Source: Hyphomicrobiales bacterium
GTDB taxonomy: Bacteria; Pseudomonadota; Alphaproteobacteria; Rhizobiales; Rhizobiaceae
Length of the DNA: 64,000 nucleotides
Assembly (NCBI GenBank): GCA_900474095.1
Contig: UCOA01000007.1
Span: 62,001-126,000, forward strand
Direction of reading: 5' to 3'
Shown here: piece after piece, positions 16,427-26,793 of the stretch
Layout: the number at the start of each line of letters is the position of its first letter
Position numbering within the stretch: position 1 is the stretch's first letter
Made by a program: the position numbers and the translations under genes
The notes under the pieces: generated by a model
What the model saw: the letters and a program-made list of their open reading frames with translations, nothing else
Databases searched by the model: none
Told to the model about the DNA's origin: nothing

Positions 16427-18622
16427 TCAGGCGACGTCTGGAAGTCCGCCGATCAGCTTGTCGAGCGTTATTGGATAGTGCCGGACCCTGATACCTGTGG
16501 CGTTATAAATGGCGTTGGCGATTGCGGCCGAAACCCCGCATAAGCCAAGTTCCCCAACGCCTTTCGCCTTCATAGGCGACGACATTGGATCCGTCTCGTC
16601 CATGAAGATGACCTCCTGATGCGGAATATCGGCGTGAACCGGCACTTCGTAGCCGGCTAGGTCATGGTTGACGAAGAAGCCGCGGCGTGTGTCGACCGCC
16701 AGCTCTTCAGAGAGCGCTCCGCCTGCACCCATTGTCATCGCACCAAGCACCTGGCTCCGGGCCGTGACTGGATTGAGAATGCGTCCGGCAGCACAGACAG
16801 CCAGCATACGGCGAATTCGACTCTCGCCCGTGGCGACGTCGACACCGACTTCGACGAAATGTGCGCCGAAAGTCGACTGCTGGTGCGTCTCGGTGAGATT
16901 GCCCCACTGGATCGTGTCTTCGCCCACAAGTCCCTTTGACCCTGCGGCCTCGGCAAGCGGTACCGCGCGATTGCCCGACCGAACCTCGCCGTTTTCAAAA
17001 ATGACGTCTGCGGAATTAAAGCCGAGCTTCTGGGAAACCGCTTCCCGAAGTTTGACGCACGCTGCGTAGACGCCGGCCGTCGAGCAATTGGCACCGAACT
17101 GTCCGCCGGAGCCTGCAGAAACCGGGAAACGGGAGTCACCCAGTTGGACAGCGACCTTGTCTATCGTCAAACCCATCATCTCGGCCGCGGTCTGCGCGAT
17201 AATGGTGTAGCTCCCCGTTCCGATGTCGGTCATGTCCGTCTCTACCGTGACAACGCCTTCCGCGTTGAGACGGACGCGCGCACCTGATGGGAAGTGGATG
17301 TTGTTGCGAAAGGCTGCCGCCACACCCATGCCGATCAACCAGTTGCCTTCGCGGCGAGACCCGGGTCGGCCCCGTGCGCTCCAATTGAAGTGGTCCGCCC
17401 CGGTTTTGAGACATCCGATCAGATTTCGATAGGAAAATGGTCGCTCGGTCTTCTCGGGATCGACCTGGGTGTCATTGATGATCCTGAATTCGACGGGATC
17501 GATGCCAATCTTCTCCGCCATTTCGTCCATCGCGATTTCGAGCGCCATGAGGCCGGGCGCTTCCCCCGGAGCGCGCATGGCATTGCCCTCCGGCAGATCG
17601 AGCGTCGCCAACCGCATCGCCGTCATGCGGTTTTCACCGGCATAGAGCAAACGTGTTTGCATGACGGCTGCCTCGGGCTGGCCGCCGGGCTGATCGCCCG
17701 ACCAGCTTTCATGTGCGATTGCAGTGATCTTTCCATCGCGTTGCGCGCCGATGCGGACGCGCTGGATGGTAGCCGGCCGGTGGGTCGTGTTGTTCATCAT
17801 GAACGGTCGTGGCAGCGCCACCTTCACTGGTCGTTTGGCTGCCTTTGCGGCGAATGCTGCAAGGACCGCATCGGCCCGTAAGAACAGCTTGCCGCCGAAA
17901 CCTCCGCCGATGAACGGAGACATCAAATGAATTTTCTCCTTGTCGACGTCGAGGGTCGTCGCGAGATCGGAACGCCACCAGTCGATCATCTGGCTCGATG
18001 TCCAGAGCGTCAACTCGTCGCCCTCCCAGACCGCGATAGAGGCGTGTGGCTCCATCATTGCATGGGACTGGTCGGGTGTACTGTAGGATTCCTCGAAGGT
18101 GACGGGAGCGGCCTTAAAGGCGGTATCGAAATCGCCTGCTCCTGAATCGGGGTCGCCAGACGCAGGTTTGACGGCCGTATCCATCGCCTGCCGGAGATCA
18201 AAGGAACCCTTTTCTTCGGCATAGTCGACACTGATAAGAGTCGCCGCAGCACGTGCTTGCTCGAAGGTCTCTGCAACGACCACGGCAATCGCTTGATGGT
18301 AGTGCTGCACCTGATCGCCGCCGAACAGCTTGGCGGTGTTGAACTTACCTTTTTTCCTTTCCCCGACCTCCGGCGCGGTCACCACGGCGAGGACGCCCGG
18401 CGCCTTTTCGGCGGCCGATATATCTATCGACTTGATGCGACCTTTGGCGATGGCTGCCCCGACGGGGTAGCCATAGGCGTATGGCGTGTTTGTATCATGC
18501 CATTCGTACGCATACATGGCGCGACCTGTCGTCTTCAGCTGTCCGTCGATGCGCCGAATGGGTTGGCCGACGACCTTCAAGCGGTCGATCGGATTGGTCG
18601 TTGCTGGTCTATCGAACTGCAT
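16427..18622 (-). CDS. paoC: Aldehyde oxidoreductase molybdenum-binding subunit (PaoC type)
   Basis: The 731-residue large subunit of a xanthine-oxidase-family enzyme, essentially the length of E. coli PaoC. It binds the molybdenum-cytosine-dinucleotide cofactor and oxidises aldehydes. GGGFGGK and the DIGTGSYTIIAQTAAEMMG region contact the cofactor. The catalytic base is the glutamate of KGVGELGLCG near the C-terminus (E691), so the subunit should be active. It follows paoB by three bases. The exported location is set by the small subunit, which carries the twin-arginine leader. PaoABC detoxifies aromatic aldehydes in E. coli; the plant-associated substrate here is unknown. Confidence 0.94.
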   Translation of the reverse strand: MQFDRPATTNPIDRLKVVGQPIRRIDGQLKTTGRAMYAYEWHDTNTPYAYGYPVGAAIAKGRIKSIDISAAEKAPGVLAVVTAPEVGERKKGKFNTAKLFGGDQVQHYHQAIAVVVAETFEQARAAATLISVDYAEEKGSFDLRQAMDTAVKPASGDPDSGAGDFDTAFKAAPVTFEESYSTPDQSHAMMEPHASIAVWEGDELTLWTSSQMIDWWRSDLATTLDVDKEKIHLMSPFIGGGFGGKLFLRADAVLAAFAAKAAKRPVKVALPRPFMMNNTTHRPATIQRVRIGAQRDGKITAIAHESWSGDQPGGQPEAAVMQTRLLYAGENRMTAMRLATLDLPEGNAMRAPGEAPGLMALEIAMDEMAEKIGIDPVEFRIINDTQVDPEKTERPFSYRNLIGCLKTGADHFNWSARGRPGSRREGNWLIGMGVAAAFRNNIHFPSGARVRLNAEGVVTVETDMTDIGTGSYTIIAQTAAEMMGLTIDKVAVQLGDSRFPVSAGSGGQFGANCSTAGVYAACVKLREAVSQKLGFNSADVIFENGEVRSGNRAVPLAEAAGSKGLVGEDTIQWGNLTETHQQSTFGAHFVEVGVDVATGESRIRRMLAVCAAGRILNPVTARSQVLGAMTMGAGGALSEELAVDTRRGFFVNHDLAGYEVPVHADIPHQEVIFMDETDPMSSPMKAKGVGELGLCGVSAAIANAIYNATGIRVRHYPITLDKLIGGLPDVA

Positions 18623-18625
18623 GGC

Positions 18626-19576
18626 TCAATCCCTTGCTTCGGCAATGACCGCGCCGAGCGCGCGCTCGACCAGATCAATCTTGAAACGGTTCTGTTCGGT
18701 TGGACGGGCATCTGCGAGCAGTGCGCTGGCTGTTACACGCGCGCCTTTGGGCAACTCGGTGTCAGCGGCCTCGATGCGCCAAGGCTTGTGGGCGACGCCC
18801 CCAACGGCAACGCGTCCAGTGCCGTCCTGTTGAATGACGGCGCCGATTGAAACGATCGCGAATGCGTAGGAGGCGCGGTCGCGAACCTTGCGGTAGATGT
18901 GTTTTCCCCCGAACGGCGGCGGCAAAACGACAGCTGTGATGAACTCACCGCTCTCAAGGATGGTTTCGATATGGGGCGTGTCGCCTGGCAGACGATGAAA
19001 GTCCGCTATTGGGATCGAACGGCGGCTGCCATCGGACTTGGCAGTCTCGACGACCGCGTCTAGCGCACTCATAGCGATTGCCATATCGCTCGGATGAGTT
19101 GCGATACAGGCGTCGCTGGTTCCGACCACTGCATGCTGGCGGCTGAAGCCACCGATAGCCGAACAGCCGCTGCCAGGTTGGCGTTTGTTGCACGGCTGAT
19201 TGGTATCGTAGAAATACGGACAGCGCGTGCGCTGCAGCAGGTTGCCGGCCGTCGTCGCCCTGTTGCGCAGCTGCCCCGAGGCCCCTGCAACGAGCGCCCG
19301 GGAAAGCAGACCATAGTCACGACGGACAGTTTCGTGCGCGGCGAGATCCGTGTTGCGGACGAGGGCGCCGATGCGCAGCCCGCCGTCTGCCGTCGTTTCG
19401 ATTTTGTCCAGCCCGAGACCGTTGATGTCGATCAGATGCGTGGGCGTCTCTATCTCGAGCTTCATCAGGTCGAGGAGATTGGTGCCACCGGCGATGAATT
19501 TTGCTTCAGGATTGGATGCGGCCGCCTTGGCTGCTGCCTCGACGGACGAGGCGCGTTCATAGGTAAAGGCTCTCAT
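18626..19576 (-). CDS. paoB: Aldehyde oxidoreductase FAD-binding subunit (PaoB type)
   Basis: The 316-residue FAD subunit, matching PaoB in size. [13 protein letters not shown] is the first FAD-binding motif, and [18 protein letters not shown] is the second. It also carries the cysteine-rich insertion ([20 protein letters not shown]) that in PaoB binds an extra [4Fe-4S] cluster absent from ordinary xanthine dehydrogenases. That insertion is the best evidence for a PaoABC-type enzyme. Its start overlaps the paoA stop by four bases. Confidence 0.94.
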   Translation of the reverse strand: MRAFTYERASSVEAAAKAAASNPEAKFIAGGTNLLDLMKLEIETPTHLIDINGLGLDKIETTADGGLRIGALVRNTDLAAHETVRRDYGLLSRALVAGASGQLRNRATTAGNLLQRTRCPYFYDTNQPCNKRQPGSGCSAIGGFSRQHAVVGTSDACIATHPSDMAIAMSALDAVVETAKSDGSRRSIPIADFHRLPGDTPHIETILESGEFITAVVLPPPFGGKHIYRKVRDRASYAFAIVSIGAVIQQDGTGRVAVGGVAHKPWRIEAADTELPKGARVTASALLADARPTEQNRFKIDLVERALGAVIAEARD

Positions 19577-20211
19577 GCTTTAGTCCCCGCGACTTCGACG
19601 ATGGCATCGATAATGTTGGAATAGGCGCCGCAGCGACAGATGTTGCCGCTCATGCGCTCACGGATTTCCGCCGGTGTGACGGCCGCCTGCGTGGTCAGGT
19701 CGCCGGTGACGTGGCTCGGGATGTTCGCCTTGATTTCCTCAAGCACCGCCACGGAGGAACAGATCTGTCCGGGCGTACAGTAGCCGCATTGAAACCCATC
19801 ATGCTTGACGAAGGCGGCCTGCAACGGGTGAAGCGCGCCCGGTTGCCCAAGTCCCTCGATCGTGATGACTTCGTCGCCGTCATGCATGACGGCAAGCGTC
19901 AGGCACGAATTGATGCGGCGGCCATCAACTATAACGGTGCAGGCACCGCACTGGCCGTGATCGCAACCCTTCTTCGTGCCGGTAAGATGGAGATGCTCAC
20001 GCAACGCATCGAGCAATGTCGTCCTGTTGTCGACATCGAGGTTGTAGCTTTCACCGTTTACGCTCAGCGATACTTTCGACATATGCTGCATTGAAGTTCG
20101 CGCCCCCTGCGCAACCGCTTCCCCTGTAGCGGCACCCGTGACCGCGATGGTCGCGGCCGACGAAATAAGTAAGTTCCGGCGGGATATTTCAAGTTGGATG
20201 GGGCTTTGCAT
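19573..20211 (-). CDS. paoA: Aldehyde oxidoreductase [2Fe-2S] subunit with twin-arginine leader (PaoA type)
   Basis: The 212-residue iron-sulfur subunit. The N-terminus [16 protein letters not shown] is a twin-arginine export signal, followed by an alanine/glycine-rich stretch ending near AVAQGA. The plant-type ferredoxin cluster is [11 protein letters not shown]...NSCLTL, and the second cluster is CGYCTPGQ...NICRCGAY. It passes electrons from the molybdenum site to FAD and carries the folded PaoABC complex through the Tat translocase. It is the first gene of the five-gene minus-strand operon paoA-paoB-paoC-xdhC-like-moaA. Confidence 0.95.
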   Translation of the reverse strand: MQSPIQLEISRRNLLISSAATIAVTGAATGEAVAQGARTSMQHMSKVSLSVNGESYNLDVDNRTTLLDALREHLHLTGTKKGCDHGQCGACTVIVDGRRINSCLTLAVMHDGDEVITIEGLGQPGALHPLQAAFVKHDGFQCGYCTPGQICSSVAVLEEIKANIPSHVTGDLTTQAAVTPAEIRERMSGNICRCGAYSNIIDAIVEVAGTKA

Positions 20212-20873
20212 TTCCGGCTCCTTTGTTCTGACGCCGTTGAGCGCGGACCAGCCGCGCGCAGTCAGACTTAGAGCGGCGGGCGGAAATGATTAGGTGAGGT
20301 TCGTTTCTTGCAGTTATCGATTTCATTCATGAATAGCGCTGAAACCGGCCCGTTCCCAACGAGCGGCTCACATTTGAAAGCCCGGTCGCCAACAGCTTTT
20401 CGGCCGCCCCATCCCATACCGGCGCGGCCTCCGGGGTCGGGGCGCACGACGGCACGTCTGTTCCTCGACGAGGGCGTAAAGCCCATTGCACGAAGTTTCT
20501 CGGCAAGGCTCGACGGTGTCGCTAGCACAAACAAGGCGCGCTGTTTTGCGCCTGCTGGAGCAAGTAGCGACCGGCGAGGATGACAATCGCACTTGAAGCG
20601 AGCCAGGAATCATTTGCTTGGAATCATGTCTGTCAAGTCGAGGAGGTTCAAATATCTGTGTTTTAGCGGTTTGGGTATAAAACCAGCACATATCCCTTCA
20701 ATCTACCGCGTTTTCTCAAGCAACAAATATAGAAACTAAATGAAAGAGTAACTTTCAAAGCCATAGTGGCGGGTACGGGAAATGTATTCCCGTCACCGCC
20801 GTGAGCAGAATGATTTTGCCCTCAGATTTAAATTTTTGTCCCGTTGGACCACGATCCAGCGATAGGGGGATCT
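20212..20873. promoter_or_regulatory. Divergent intergenic region between paoA and the chemoreceptor gene
   Basis: About 660 bases separate divergent genes, so the promoters of the pao operon (minus) and chemoreceptor (plus) should lie here. The stretch 20640-20860 is visibly A+T-rich, as expected for promoters. Frames on the minus strand between 20268 and 20691 give no recognisable protein and have no good ribosome site. I rate them as chance or an old remnant. Confidence 0.4.
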
Positions 20874-22820
20874 ATGTCTCGTCCGAAAATCAGAACTGCA
20901 CTCGTTGGCATATTGATCGCCATTAGCCTCCTATTTGGTGGATTCGCATTGTACGCGGTCAACCGTCTCCAGGTCGTCAATGGGTACGTCAGTGATCTCG
21001 CCACACACTCGATGCCTAGCCTTGCCCTTGCGAAACACATGAGCGACGACATGACCAATCTGCGCACTGTTTCGCGCGACCATATTTTGTCCGCGGACTA
21101 CGCAGGATGGGAACGAGCAGAAGACAAGATGAAAGAGTTGTCTGCATCGTTCATAGCGCAAACCTCAGCTTATGAAGCGATTTATACCGACCAGACCCAG
21201 ATCGATATCACCAAGCAGCTTCGAGCCGATTTGCAGAGCTATAACGACATCGGAGATCGGATCGTCGCGTCCACACGCAAACGCAAGTACGAAACGGCCA
21301 AGCAAGTGCTCTGGTCAGAATTGGCACCTCTCGGCGAAAAGATGATGGAAGACATCACCAAGCTTGTCGAAATCAGCGAGAGCGGTGCGAAAGACACTTA
21401 TTCAAATAGTCAGGATGTCTATAACGCTTCGCTGATCATCACCTTCGTCGCCATTACTATGAGCGCCGCGGCAATCGGCGGCTCGATCTGGTTTGCATTG
21501 ACGGGCATTGCCAGGCCGATACAGAGAATTACCGCCTCGATGAAGAAGCTTGCGGAAGGCGATACAAGTTCTGCTATCCCCTTTGAGGGACGTAACGACG
21601 AGATCGGGGAGATGGCTGCAGCTGTCGAAGTATTCCGTGCCAACGCTGTAGCCAATCAGCGCCTTGAGCAGGAAGCTGATACCCAGCGGAACCAGACTGA
21701 CGTGGAACGACGCAGGACGGCTGAAGTCGAGCGGTTAAAGGCAGAGAAAATGGCCCATGCAGCTTCGGGACTTGCCGTGGGCTTGAAGCATCTTGCCAAC
21801 GGCGACCTGGCTTTCCAACTCTCCGAACCGTTTGCTTCCGAATTTGAGAGCCTGCGGTCCGACTTTAATTTGGCGGTGGAGCAGCTTGCCGAAGCGCTGG
21901 GCTCGGTTGCTCGTTCAACGGCAACGATTGGCGACGGGACACGAGAGATCAGCCAAAGTGCAGACGATCTGTCAAGGCGGACCGAACAGCAGGCCGCCTC
22001 GCTCGAGGAGACAGCCGCAGCACTGGATCAAATCACAGTAAACGTTCGCAATTCTTCTAAACGCGCAGAAGAGGCGCGGACTGTTGCCGCCGAAGCCAAT
22101 AGAAGCGCGACAGCATCTGGCAAGGTGGTCGCAGATGCCGTCAATGCCATGCAGAAGATCGAGCAGTCCTCAAACCAGATCGCCAATATTATTGGCGTCA
22201 TTGATGAAATCGCGTTCCAGACCAACCTGCTGGCATTGAATGCGGGAGTGGAAGCCGCCCGTGCGGGAGATGCTGGCAAGGGCTTTGCAGTTGTCGCACA
22301 GGAAGTACGTGAACTTGCGCAGCGCTCGGCGCAGGCCGCAAAAGAGATCAAGGATCTGATCCGAAACTCGAGCCTGGAGGTCAAAAGCGGAGTTGAGCTT
22401 GTCAGCGAGACCGGCCATGCACTTAAGACGATCGAGACTTACATCGTCACGATAAACCAGCACATGGATTCCATCGCAACCTCCGCGCGTGAGCAGTCCG
22501 TCGGACTTGCCGAAGTGAATACAGCGGTGAACCAGATGGACCAGGTGACACAGCAAAATGCAGCCATGGTCGAAGAAACAAACGCAGCCGGTGCAACGCT
22601 TGCCAATGAGGCGGGACGCCTGCGAGAGCTGGTCGGCCAGTTCCAACTGGGGGGAAGAAGCACTTCGCAGACGATCCCCAAAAAGCCGGCGAGCCTTACA
22701 GTCGTTAGCGATCGGCATAGGCCAGTTGCTTCGCCAGTACGACGAATGGCGAACTCGGTAGCCACAGCCTTTGCTGGGGGTCAAACAGCGATTGCGACCG
22801 ATAGCTGGGAAGAGTTTTAG
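20874..22820 (+). CDS. Methyl-accepting chemotaxis protein
   Basis: A 648-residue transmembrane chemoreceptor. The start is ATG 20874, just after AGGGGGATCT. TM1 is about residues 8-30, followed by a ~155-residue helical periplasmic sensor, then TM2 ([20 protein letters not shown]). Next come a HAMP domain ([20 protein letters not shown]) with a second HAMP-like stretch, then methylation helices. The signalling hairpin is [20 protein letters not shown] with [20 protein letters not shown]. It ends DSWEEF, resembling the C-terminal pentapeptide that tethers CheR/CheB. It should report an attractant to the chromosomal CheA/CheW complex. The sugar-binding protein encoded 149 bases downstream is a natural candidate ligand carrier. 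Confidence 0.95.
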   Translation: MSRPKIRTALVGILIAISLLFGGFALYAVNRLQVVNGYVSDLATHSMPSLALAKHMSDDMTNLRTVSRDHILSADYAGWERAEDKMKELSASFIAQTSAYEAIYTDQTQIDITKQLRADLQSYNDIGDRIVASTRKRKYETAKQVLWSELAPLGEKMMEDITKLVEISESGAKDTYSNSQDVYNASLIITFVAITMSAAAIGGSIWFALTGIARPIQRITASMKKLAEGDTSSAIPFEGRNDEIGEMAAAVEVFRANAVANQRLEQEADTQRNQTDVERRRTAEVERLKAEKMAHAASGLAVGLKHLANGDLAFQLSEPFASEFESLRSDFNLAVEQLAEALGSVARSTATIGDGTREISQSADDLSRRTEQQAASLEETAAALDQITVNVRNSSKRAEEARTVAAEANRSATASGKVVADAVNAMQKIEQSSNQIANIIGVIDEIAFQTNLLALNAGVEAARAGDAGKGFAVVAQEVRELAQRSAQAAKEIKDLIRNSSLEVKSGVELVSETGHALKTIETYIVTINQHMDSIATSAREQSVGLAEVNTAVNQMDQVTQQNAAMVEETNAAGATLANEAGRLRELVGQFQLGGRSTSQTIPKKPASLTVVSDRHRPVASPVRRMANSVATAFAGGQTAIATDSWEEF

Positions 22821-22969
22821 TCACGCTCTGGATACCAGATATTCAAACGCCGGAATTTGTTGCCTCTAAAGTCGAGGGGCTCGTGTCCGGCGTGGAAGTG
22901 AACCCATTCGGAAGAACCGCATGTCGGTGGGATAGGTCGGCCCCGACATCAGGGCATTAAGGAAAAGCC

Positions 22970-23941
22970 ATGCGTTTTTTAGAAAAGTGTTTGAAGTCTA
23001 CCGCCGTGGTAAGTCTTCTGGTTCTCGCTGCAGGAACGACTTTCGCCCAGGAAATCAAGTTGGGCTACGTGGTCGGAACTTTGGCCAATCAGTACAATGT
23101 TGCCACGGCCAGGGGTTTTGAAGCCGCCGCAAAAGAGGTGGGTGTGCAAACAGTTGTTCTTGATCCCGAGGGTCGCGTTGAGAAACAAACCAATGCCATT
23201 GACCAGTTGCTAGCTCAGAAAGTTGATGGGATCGCGTTCCTACCGCTCGATTCCATCCTTGCCCAGAGTTATGTCGACAAAATCGACAACGCCGGCCTCC
23301 CCGCAATTTCCATAGCCGGTCAGGTCGGCGATCCCACCAAGGTAGACCTCCGAGATGTCTACAGGCGGCTTGTGGCTTTGGTCTCGACGGACGATGTCCG
23401 CGCAGGAGAAGTTGCAGGCGAACTCGCTGCTACTATGCTTCCGCCTGGCCGCAAAGCAAAAATCGCAGTCGTCGAAGGCGCCCCCGGCTATGCGGTTCTT
23501 GAACTGCGTAACCAAGGCTTCAAGAATGCCCTCGATGCCGCCGCCGCGAACTACGAAATCGTTGCTTCGCAGACAACTGACTGGACGCCTGAAAAAGGAG
23601 AGGCGGTCTGCAAGAACTTCCTCGCTACGACCAGCGACATTGACCTGATTTTCAGCCAGGCTGACGACATGGCAATAGGCTGCGCACGCGCGATCAAGTC
23701 TGCTCACTCGAGCGCCAAGCTTGTTGCGACAGGCGGCGGTTCAAAACTCGGCAACGACGCTATTGCCGCCGGTGAGATCGATGCTTCTGTCTGTACTCAA
23801 CCGGCATTTCTCGGCAGGCTTTTGTTCCAAGAGTTATTCAAGGCGGTCACCAACAAGGACACTCTGAAAGCGCGGTTCGTAACCTACGATCTCATCCCAA
23901 TCACGAAAGACAACCTCGCGGAGTGCCCGCCCGAGTGGTGA
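22970..23941 (+). CDS. Orphan periplasmic sugar-binding protein (RbsB family)
   Basis: A 323-residue exported protein with a clear signal peptide (basic RFLEKCLK, hydrophobic AVVSLLVLAAGT, cleavage TFAQ-EI). The mature part IKLGYVVGTLANQYNVATARGFEAAAKEVGV and VEKQTNAIDQLLAQKVDGIAFLPLD is the periplasmic sugar-binding fold. RAGEVAGELAA and the QADDMAIGCARAIK region are the usual hinge and ligand segments. No ABC permease or ATPase accompanies it. It follows the chemoreceptor gene on the same strand, suggesting sensing of a ligand-loaded binding protein by the receptor, as known for ribose and galactose binding proteins with Trg. Transport through a partner encoded elsewhere is equally possible. 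Confidence 0.9.
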   Translation: MRFLEKCLKSTAVVSLLVLAAGTTFAQEIKLGYVVGTLANQYNVATARGFEAAAKEVGVQTVVLDPEGRVEKQTNAIDQLLAQKVDGIAFLPLDSILAQSYVDKIDNAGLPAISIAGQVGDPTKVDLRDVYRRLVALVSTDDVRAGEVAGELAATMLPPGRKAKIAVVEGAPGYAVLELRNQGFKNALDAAAANYEIVASQTTDWTPEKGEAVCKNFLATTSDIDLIFSQADDMAIGCARAIKSAHSSAKLVATGGGSKLGNDAIAAGEIDASVCTQPAFLGRLLFQELFKAVTNKDTLKARFVTYDLIPITKDNLAECPPEW

Positions 23942-24097
23942 TCGGCGTCAAAGCAAATTCGGCGCCGAGCTACGCAGTGCCTTCTCATACATCTGCGGAA
24001 TTGCAGATGTTTGGTCCTTGGCACTTTGAACAACCTACCGGGCGCGGCGCCAACATTCGATAAATAATCCCATGCTCATCGGTGGAGGAGTCTCACT

Positions 24098-24262
24098 GTG
24101 CCGAATGTCGTTCCATTCACAATAACGAAGCAACATGCACACGTGTCCGCATTGCAGAACGTCAGAGATCGTATGCAGCAAATCGCTGCGGAACTCGACC
24201 TGGTGCATACGGCTCTATCGGAGCATGCGATGCAGGCGGTGGTCAGAGAAAATCCGAAATGA
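24098..24262 (+). CDS. Small hypothetical protein, 54 residues
   Basis: GTG at 24098 is preceded by GGTGGAGGAG with seven bases of spacing, a strong ribosome site. The 54-residue product (MPNVVPFTITKQHAHVSALQ..., then VRDRMQQIAAELDLVHTALS) is hydrophilic, mostly helical in pattern, and has no membrane segment or cysteine. I do not recognise it. It converges on the GH3 gene, whose stop lies 17 bases further. Confidence 0.5.
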   Translation: MPNVVPFTITKQHAHVSALQNVRDRMQQIAAELDLVHTALSEHAMQAVVRENPK

Positions 24263-24278
24263 GCATCCGAAGTGGCAG

Positions 24279-26732
24279 CTAGCCAATTATTTCTGAGTCC
24301 CGCCAAATCCCGAGTATTTGTCGCGGGTCGGCGGCCGAAAGACCCACCCGCAGTTCAAACGCACCGGGCGAGACAATCCACGCCGCGCGCTCCGTCGAAT
24401 ACCAGGCGAAGTCGCGCGCAGACAGTTCCAGTACTTCCTCGTGTCGCGCGCCTGGTTCCAGATGTACCTTTGCAAATGCCTTCAGCTCGGCCTCCGGTCT
24501 GTCGACTGGTGCATTCTTAGGTGCAACATAAACTTGAACGACTTGAGTGCCAGGACGGCTTCCCGTGTTGGTGACCATGACGCGAACGTCAACTTTTCCG
24601 GCCGCCTCAAACGCTTCGCTCTCGACTGAAGCATCCACGATGTCGATGTCCGCGTATCCCAAGCCGTGCCCGAAGGCAAATAGCGGAGCGATGCCGCTAC
24701 GGTCATGATGGCGATAGCCAACATACAGGCCTTCCTTATATTGCACTTTGCCGCCCTCACCTGGATAGACGGCTCCGCCCCTGCCTTGCGTTGGAGTGTC
24801 GGCAAGTCGAGCGGGGAAGCTTTGAGGCAACCTGCCGCCCGGCTCCACCTTTCCCAAGAGAATGTCAGCGATTGTGTGGCCAGCTTCCTGACCAGGGTAC
24901 CAGACCTGAAGAATCGCATCGACTTCGCTCACCCAGGGCATTTCTACGGGACCACCGGTCTGTAGCACCACGATGGTCTTTTTCGCGACCGCTGCCACGG
25001 CGCGCACCAAATCGTCCTGTCGGCCCGGCAGCGTCATTGACGGCAGATCACTACCTTCGGTGTCCCATTCAGCATTCCGTCCAATGCACAGAACGGCGAC
25101 GTCGGCTTCTGCCGCCACTCGTGCAGCTTCGTCGATCTCTGCGTCGCCAAACGGCCGCCCTATGCCAACATAATATGCCGAAAAGTCGAAAATGCGGGGC
25201 TTCGCAGAACGGAACTCGATGACAACCTCGTAGGCACGCCCTGCTACGAGCTCGACCTCTGCAATTCTTTCCTCACATCCTTCTTCGGCAAGCGTCGTTC
25301 CTGGGGTCCAGCTCTCCCAGGCTTCAACGACTTGTTTACCGTCAAGGTAGACACGCGCACGTCCGGTGCAATGGACGCCGATCCGGTGCATACCCGAGGA
25401 ATCGGGAGTGAAATGACCGGTGAGGCGCACAGAAAACGCTGCCGCATCGGCTTTTCCCTCAGCCACGTCCTTAAAGAAGAAGGCATTGGCGGCGTCTACT
25501 TCATTAACAAGAACCGGGTCTCCGGAAAGATCGGTATTGTTGAACCATTCGGCTCTAAGGGGGACAGTCAATACCGGCTCGAAGCGATGATTGGTGCATC
25601 CAATAGCGAAAGTGAGCGCGTCTTCGCCGAGAACCTCCTTCAGCCCCTCCCAAGGTGATACCTGACGGTGCGCATTCAATTGGGCCGCCCCCCCTCCCAT
25701 ACAGCGCGCAACCTTGGCGTTGGGTCCGATCAATGCGATTTTTTCTGCGCCTTGTAATGGCAGTACGCCGACATTCTTTAGAAGGACAGCGCCCTCGGCA
25801 CCGGCCCGGCGAATCAGCGCTCGCGTAGTCTCCTTCTCTCGTCCATGCTCTTCATGCAGCCTCGTGTCGTTGAGTGCGCCTGTGCGCTGGAGAAGTCGTA
25901 ATACATGGAGCGTTGCGCTGCGCACCGCTGCGGCAGGCACTTGGCCTGAATTCACTGCCGCCACGAGCTTGTCGCCACGCTGACGCGTGGGACCCGGCAT
26001 TTCTACATCCAGTCCGGCCAAAATTGCCTCGACGGTCGAATGCGAACCCCACCAGTCGCTCATGACCAAACCGTCGAATCCCCACTCGCCTCGCAGCACA
26101 TCGGTGAGCAGCCAGCGGTCCTCTGATGTGTATGTACCGTTCAATCGGTTGTAGCTCGCCATCAGAGCCCAGACGCCGGCCTCCCGAACTGCGGCTTCGA
26201 ATGGAAAAAGATAGAGTTCCCGTAAGGTGCGCTCGTCGATCTCCGATGACGCGGTGGTGCGTTGAATTTCGCTCTCATTGCCGACGAAATGCTTGACCGT
26301 TGCCGCTACTCCATTTTCCTGAAGGCCGGTGATGTAACCCACAGCTATCCGCGCGGTGAGGACAGGGTCTTCGGAATAGCACTCGAAGTTACGGCCGTTG
26401 AGTGCTCCGCGGTGCAGGTTGATCGTGGGCGCGAGGAGTACATGTGCACCCTTGTCAAGCGCCTCGTGCGCCAGTGCGGCGCCAACTTCCCGTACCAGGG
26501 CAGGGTTCCAGGTTGCGCCAAGGGCAATGCCAACTGGAAAAGCTGCCGATTTGACGCCGCCGATAAGTGAACCGCTGCCGCGAGCTCCGTTCGGCCCGTC
26601 AGTCATGCGCAACTTGCCGATGCCGAGTCGGCTGATCGAGGGCAACGACCAAACGTCTGTGCCGGACAAAAGGCTGATCTGCTCTTCGAGGGTCATTCGA
26701 TCGACCAGTGGTTCCAGTTCTGTCGTTTCCAT
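24279..26732 (-). CDS. Glycoside hydrolase family 3 beta-glucosidase with PA14 domain
   Basis: An 817-residue GH3 enzyme hydrolysing terminal beta-linked sugars. There is no signal peptide, so it should act in the cytoplasm on imported oligosaccharides or glycosides. The (beta/alpha)8 domain includes RMTDGPNGARG, VAATVKHFVGNESE and GFDGLVMSDWWG, whose aspartate (about D226) is the catalytic nucleophile. A PA14 insert (LTGHFTPDSSGMHRIGVHCTGRARVYLDG) lies around residues 390-540, then the alpha/beta sandwich and a C-terminal fibronectin-III-like domain. PA14 inserts are typical of long family-3 beta-glucosidases. The start at 26732 was chosen over 26750, which has no ribosome site. It may process plant glycosides. 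Confidence 0.94.
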   Translation of the reverse strand: METTELEPLVDRMTLEEQISLLSGTDVWSLPSISRLGIGKLRMTDGPNGARGSGSLIGGVKSAAFPVGIALGATWNPALVREVGAALAHEALDKGAHVLLAPTINLHRGALNGRNFECYSEDPVLTARIAVGYITGLQENGVAATVKHFVGNESEIQRTTASSEIDERTLRELYLFPFEAAVREAGVWALMASYNRLNGTYTSEDRWLLTDVLRGEWGFDGLVMSDWWGSHSTVEAILAGLDVEMPGPTRQRGDKLVAAVNSGQVPAAAVRSATLHVLRLLQRTGALNDTRLHEEHGREKETTRALIRRAGAEGAVLLKNVGVLPLQGAEKIALIGPNAKVARCMGGGAAQLNAHRQVSPWEGLKEVLGEDALTFAIGCTNHRFEPVLTVPLRAEWFNNTDLSGDPVLVNEVDAANAFFFKDVAEGKADAAAFSVRLTGHFTPDSSGMHRIGVHCTGRARVYLDGKQVVEAWESWTPGTTLAEEGCEERIAEVELVAGRAYEVVIEFRSAKPRIFDFSAYYVGIGRPFGDAEIDEAARVAAEADVAVLCIGRNAEWDTEGSDLPSMTLPGRQDDLVRAVAAVAKKTIVVLQTGGPVEMPWVSEVDAILQVWYPGQEAGHTIADILLGKVEPGGRLPQSFPARLADTPTQGRGGAVYPGEGGKVQYKEGLYVGYRHHDRSGIAPLFAFGHGLGYADIDIVDASVESEAFEAAGKVDVRVMVTNTGSRPGTQVVQVYVAPKNAPVDRPEAELKAFAKVHLEPGARHEEVLELSARDFAWYSTERAAWIVSPGAFELRVGLSAADPRQILGIWRDSEIIG

Positions 26733-26793
26733 TTTTCCGCACCTCGCCATAATAGTTGTACGACATTCCCACTCTTGCTTAGGACGTACTCGT

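Noticed and set aside
20268-20691. Overlapping minus-strand frames upstream of the chemoreceptor
   Set aside because: No family features, proline/arginine-rich translation and no ribosome site. Treated as non-coding.
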